NCBI GenBank assembly: GCA_014763545.1
Contig: JACXVD010000015.1
Span: forward strand, 1-47,363
Length of the DNA: 47,363 nucleotides
Reading direction: 5' to 3'
From: Sphingomonadales bacterium
GTDB lineage: Bacteria > Pseudomonadota > Alphaproteobacteria > Sphingomonadales > Sphingomonadaceae
Below the pieces are notes generated by a model, which saw only the letters and a program-made list of their open reading frames with translations, had not been told where the DNA came from and did no database searches. Positions 39,320-47,363 of the stretch are shown in pieces; the stretch's first letter is position 1, and the number at the start of each line of letters is the position of its first letter. The translations under genes and the position numbers were made by a program.

Positions 39320-40748
39320 GCAGTTCGGTTACTCCCATCAAGGCTTCGTCCACCGCGCGGGCGCACTGGCGCCCTTCGCGGATCGCCCACACAACCAGGC
39401 TCTGGCCGCGGCGCATGTCGCCGCAGGCGAACACCATATCCTGCGTGGTGGCGTAGCTGTCGGTGTCGGCGGCGACATTGCCGCGGTCGGTCAGTTCGAC
39501 GCCCGACTGTTCGATCATCCCGGCCTTCTTCGGGCCGACGAAACCCATCGCCAGCAGGATCAGGTCGGCCTTGAGCGTGAACTCGCTGCCCGGCACTTCC
39601 TGCATCCGGCCATCGACCCACTCGACCCGGACGCATTCGAGCCCGGTCACCGTGTCGCCTTCACCCACCACGCGCTTGGTCAACACCGCCCAATCGCGGT
39701 TCGCCCCTTCTTCGTGGCTGGTCGAAGTGCGCAGCTTGAGCGGCCAGTCGGGCCAGGTCAGCAGCTTGTTTTCCTTGACCGGCGGTTCGGGCATGATTTC
39801 GAGCTGGGTCACGCTCGCCGCACCCTGGCGGTTGGAGGTGCCGACGCAGTCGCTGCCGGTGTCGCCGCCACCGATCACCACCACATGCTTGCCGGTGGCG
39901 GTCAGCGAACCACGCGGCGCGGCGCGGGTTTCGTCATCGCCGGCGTTGCGCTTGTTCTGCTGGGTGAGGAATTCCATCGCCAGCCGCACGCCGGGCAGTT
40001 CGGCCCCGGGGATCGCCAGCGGCCGCGCGTCTTCCGCGCCGCCCGACATCACCACCGCATCGAAGTTCTCGCGCAGGCTCTTGAACGAAACGTCCACGCC
40101 GACCTCGGTCGAGGTGCGGAAGGTCACGCCCTCGGCTTCCATCTGGACGCAGCGGCGATTGATCAGCTGCTTTTCCATCTTGAAGTCGGGAATGCCGTAA
40201 CGCAGCAGCCCGCCGATCCGGTCGTTCTTCTCGAACAGCGTCACCGAATGGCCGGCACGCGCCAGCTGCTGGGCGCAGGCCATGCCCGCCGGGCCGGACC
40301 CGACCACCGCGACGCTCTTGCCCGTGCGCTTGTCGGGTGCCTGCGGCTGGATCCAGCCTTCCTTCCACCCGCGATCGACGATGGCGCATTCGATGCTCTT
40401 GATCGTCACCGGCTGGTCGATGAGGTTCAGCGTGCAACTGGCCTCGCACGGGGCGGGGCAGATGCGCCCGGTAAATTCGGGGAAATTGTTGGTCGAATGC
40501 AGCACTTCCAGCGCGTCGCGCCAGTCGCCCTTGTAGGCCAGGTCGTTCCAGTCCGGGATCATGTTGTTCACCGGACAGCCGTTGTGACAATAGGGAATGC
40601 CGCAATTCATGCAGCGCGAAGCCTGCGCGCGCAGCGCATCCTCCGCCATCGGGACGATGAATTCCTTGTAATGGCGCAGCCGCTCGGCCGGATCGGCATA
40701 GGTGCGATCCTTGCGGTCGAGTTCGAGAAAGCCGGTTTCCTTACCCAT
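39312..40748 (-). CDS. gltD: glutamate synthase (NADPH) small subunit
   Basis: A 478-residue flavoprotein that passes electrons from NADPH to GltB. The N-terminal cysteines [22 protein letters not shown] and CPAPCEASC are 4Fe-4S ligands. FAD motif [16 protein letters not shown] and the NADPH motif [13 protein letters not shown] follow, with [16 protein letters not shown] near the C-terminus. Length and motifs are standard for GltD. It lies 29 bp after gltB, so gltBD form the usual two-gene operon, though here in the order gltB then gltD. Confidence 0.97.
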   Translation of the reverse strand: MGKETGFLELDRKDRTYADPAERLRHYKEFIVPMAEDALRAQASRCMNCGIPYCHNGCPVNNMIPDWNDLAYKGDWRDALEVLHSTNNFPEFTGRICPAPCEASCTLNLIDQPVTIKSIECAIVDRGWKEGWIQPQAPDKRTGKSVAVVGSGPAGMACAQQLARAGHSVTLFEKNDRIGGLLRYGIPDFKMEKQLINRRCVQMEAEGVTFRTSTEVGVDVSFKSLRENFDAVVMSGGAEDARPLAIPGAELPGVRLAMEFLTQQNKRNAGDDETRAAPRGSLTATGKHVVVIGGGDTGSDCVGTSNRQGAASVTQLEIMPEPPVKENKLLTWPDWPLKLRTSTSHEEGANRDWAVLTKRVVGEGDTVTGLECVRVEWVDGRMQEVPGSEFTLKADLILLAMGFVGPKKAGMIEQSGVELTDRGNVAADTDSYATTQDMVFACGDMRRGQSLVVWAIREGRQCARAVDEALMGVTELPR

Positions 40749-40777
40749 GATGCGTGTGATCCTGTCTTTCGGCTAAT

Positions 40778-45415
<4,638 letters not shown>

Positions 45416-45667
45416 CAAATTCCCATCCTGTCGTTAGCCGGTATCGAAGCCACCCCGGGCCCAATCCGGCAATCATGCGCGACTCATCCGGCCGCCTGAG
45501 GCAGCGAAAATGTCGCGAAAGGTCCCCATGGCGACAGGAAATGATTTTTGCAACCGCGAAGAAAGGACGAATTCGATTGCCCGACGCCACGCGCCGCCCC
45601 GCCGCACGTGGCGGCAAGGCGGCGCATTGGCCGGGTTTTACGGGGTAGCGTGCGCGCTGGCGGGCCC

Positions 45668-47362
45668 TCAGGCCGCGCCGCTCAGCCGCTGGAGCTTGTC
45701 GAGCGCATCGCGCAGCGCGCGTTCGGTGTCGCCCTGATCGGCACGCGGCTGGGTCGGCATCGTGCCACCGGGCAGCGTAAATTCGTTCGGGGCACCGGGT
45801 TTGCCTGCCAGCGGCGAATCGAAGGGGCGCAGCAACTGGCTTTGCCCGGACGGTGCCACATCCGCGCCAAAGGGGCTGCGGGCAGGCCCGTCTGCAGCCG
45901 GGGACGCGCGACGCTGATCCTGCCCGGGGAAAACCACGACCGGTTCGATATCTTCGCCGTCGGCAGCATCGTCATCGTCGATGCGCACGAACTCGCGCCC
46001 GGCAGCGAGCGGGCGTTTCATGTCGAGCAGCGAGCTGTACCCGTCGCTGTCGGCTTCGTCCTCGCTCTCGACCTCGGGTTCTTCCGCCATGGCCGCGGGC
46101 TGGGCAAAGCTCGGCGGCGCAGCGGCAGGGGCCGGATTTGCAGCCACAGCCGGGCCAGAAGGCGGTGCGGCGAAGGGCCGTGCGCCAGCACTCAGCGACA
46201 GCGACAGATCCGGCATCGCGCCGACATCGCCATCGTCATCGAAAGGATCGAGGTCGAGCGGGCGCAGCGCTGCCGGGACAATCGGGGCCGGCGGCGCGGC
46301 GGCTGCGGCGGCGTGGTTGGGCATAAGCGGCGGCAGGGCGATCGGCTCCTGCACCAATTCCGTTTCGTCTTCGGCAGCTTCGGCCTGGGCGGCAAAGACC
46401 TGGCGCGCGGGCGCTTCGGGCATGACCGCCGGTGCGGCGGGCTCATGCGCCACGGGTTCTGGCCGTGCGAAAGTCAGCGGCGCCGCGAAAGCCGGGGCCA
46501 CATCGGGCGAAACACTCGCCTCATGCGCAGCTTCGCTGGCGGACACGCCATGCGGCGCCTGTTCTACGGCAGGCGCGGCAACACCGGCCTGCTTGCGCCG
46601 TTCGAGCGAGAGCGCGAAGCGTTCGACCAGTTCCGCCATGCCCAGCTCGAGCAGCGGGCGCTCGCCCAGCGGCGCGGCGGGCGTCGCGGCAAAATGCACC
46701 GGGGCGGCGGGTTCGGCCACAGTCTGGGGCTGGGGCTGAGGTTGGGGCGCGGCATGCGCCATCACCTGGGCAAAGGCACCGGCGTCGGCCAGCGGTTCAG
46801 GTGCAGGTTCAGGCGCTGGCGCGGCGGGTTCATCATCGTGTTGGGCGGCGACTGCCACCTCATCCGGCGCGCCGAAGATCTGGCGCGGCGCGGGTTCGAG
46901 AATTTCGGTCGGCATCGCGGCTGCGGCAGGGAACTCACCGGCACGGCTGAGGCTCGAGGTTCCGAACGGTTCTGCCGGAGCTTCGAAATAGCGGCGCTCC
47001 AGCGGCAACTCGGCAGCCGGATCGGCTTCCTCCAGCGCCACGGCGGGTCCGGCATTGCGCAGCGCGACGAGCTCGTCGTCTTCTGCAGGCGCGAGGCTGT
47101 CGAGCTCGAGCGGCTCGTCCTGCGGTTCGGGTACCGCTTCGAATGCGGGAGTACCTGCGAAGTCTCCCGTGCCCGGGAGCGGCACTTCGGCCAGGAATTC
47201 GCTGCGGCCACCCTCGTCGGTTACCGACAGCGGACGACGGCGGCCGGGATGAGGTTCGGCGCGAACCGGCGCTTCGTCATGGAAATCCATATCGAGACCG
47301 TCTTCGCCCAGCTCCTCGTGAGCGAAGATCGGGCGCTTGGCGGGGGAATCGTCATGGCGATC
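45668..47362 (-). CDS. acidic Pro/Ala-rich low-complexity protein, 5' end outside the window
   Basis: The reading frame stays open to the end of the window, so the real start is beyond 47363. What is visible is about 565 codons of mostly disordered sequence rich in Ala, Pro and Glu, with no fold I can name. It contains short recurring elements (RQIFGAPDE and RQVFAAQAE; LELGMAELVERFALSLERRKQAG, a possible amphipathic helix) and ends TERALRDALDKLQRLSGAA, another likely helix. No signal peptide or membrane helix is visible in this part. Disordered linkers like this occur in cell-envelope, division or polar-scaffold proteins; that is speculation. It is 252 bp upstream of gltB on the same strand. 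Confidence 0.75.
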   Translation of the reverse strand, partial: DRHDDSPAKRPIFAHEELGEDGLDMDFHDEAPVRAEPHPGRRRPLSVTDEGGRSEFLAEVPLPGTGDFAGTPAFEAVPEPQDEPLELDSLAPAEDDELVALRNAGPAVALEEADPAAELPLERRYFEAPAEPFGTSSLSRAGEFPAAAAMPTEILEPAPRQIFGAPDEVAVAAQHDDEPAAPAPEPAPEPLADAGAFAQVMAHAAPQPQPQPQTVAEPAAPVHFAATPAAPLGERPLLELGMAELVERFALSLERRKQAGVAAPAVEQAPHGVSASEAAHEASVSPDVAPAFAAPLTFARPEPVAHEPAAPAVMPEAPARQVFAAQAEAAEDETELVQEPIALPPLMPNHAAAAAAPPAPIVPAALRPLDLDPFDDDGDVGAMPDLSLSLSAGARPFAAPPSGPAVAANPAPAAAPPSFAQPAAMAEEPEVESEDEADSDGYSSLLDMKRPLAAGREFVRIDDDDAADGEDIEPVVVFPGQDQRRASPAADGPARSPFGADVAPSGQSQLLRPFDSPLAGKPGAPNEFTLPGGTMPTQPRADQGDTERALRDALDKLQRLSGAA

Positions 47363-47363
47363 G

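Noticed and set aside
45416-45667. Possible small gene between gltB and the Pro/Ala-rich protein (75-codon frame at 45510-45737)
   Set aside because: The translation is Arg/Ala/Ser-rich with no ribosome binding site and runs into the 3' end of the neighbouring gene on the opposite strand.

Overview
The window is GC-rich chromosomal DNA that reads as an alphaproteobacterium of the order Sphingomonadales, most like Erythrobacteraceae. This is inferred from gene content and order: an NDUFA9-like epimerase, UPF0262 divergent to dnaB, a CC_3452-type secreted protein, the rnd-lptC-lptA run, and a sphingomonad-type exopolysaccharide operon. I see no plasmid, prophage, insertion sequence or CRISPR array. 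Almost all the DNA is coding, and no gene-free gap exceeds 300 bases. The longest gaps are about 270 bases (38235-38504, which holds two inverted repeats) and about 250 bases (45416-45667, where I see nothing recognisable).

Layout. 69-4881: tRNA-Leu(CAG), an NDUFA9-like NAD(P)-binding protein, an SPFH/NfeD membrane pair, an HxlR regulator divergent from a small secreted protein, a HAD hydrolase and ribosomal protein L36. 4990-10037: galE, a DUF4136 lipoprotein coupled to an M14 (cytosolic-carboxypeptidase-like) metallopeptidase, and two secreted proteins of unknown function. 10051-13356: a cdd / degenerate-GH25 / UPF0262 run divergent from dnaB. 13347-18796: an acyltransferase-SGNH fusion, a two-HKD phospholipase D, rpoZ, an orphan ParA and a DUF3667 membrane protein.

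18813-32623 is a tightly packed, mostly overlapping minus-strand exopolysaccharide operon. It makes GDP-L-fucose (gmd, fcl), modifies sugars (epimerase, methyltransferase, two left-handed-beta-helix acyltransferases), transfers them (a GT4-like and a GT2 enzyme), flips and polymerises repeat units (Wzx-like, Wzy-like) and exports the polymer (Wza-like, Wzc-like). Upstream on the same strand lie a nucleotidyltransferase-like gene, lptA, lptC and rnd, so lipopolysaccharide transport and exopolysaccharide genes are contiguous. No initiating phosphoglycosyltransferase, manC or lptB is present in the window.

35919-47362: ung, a secreted unknown, a PfkB-type kinase, a LuxR-type regulator without a LuxI, gltD, gltB, and the 3' part of a long acidic Pro/Ala-rich protein that runs off the window end.

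Recurring signals: three promoter-like TTGACN / 17-18 bp / TANNNN elements before tRNA-Leu, rpmJ and rpoZ; three hairpin-plus-T terminators; and several perfect 8-11 bp inverted repeats near gene ends that lack a T-tract. The most interesting leads are the unknown gene built into the polysaccharide operon next to wzc, the inverted repeats bracketing the solo LuxR gene, the repeated GCAAGTGC motif with a DnaA-box-like site in front of dnaB, and several proteins whose family-defining residues are missing (GH25-like protein, lost lipobox). None of these amounts to a demonstrated new system.
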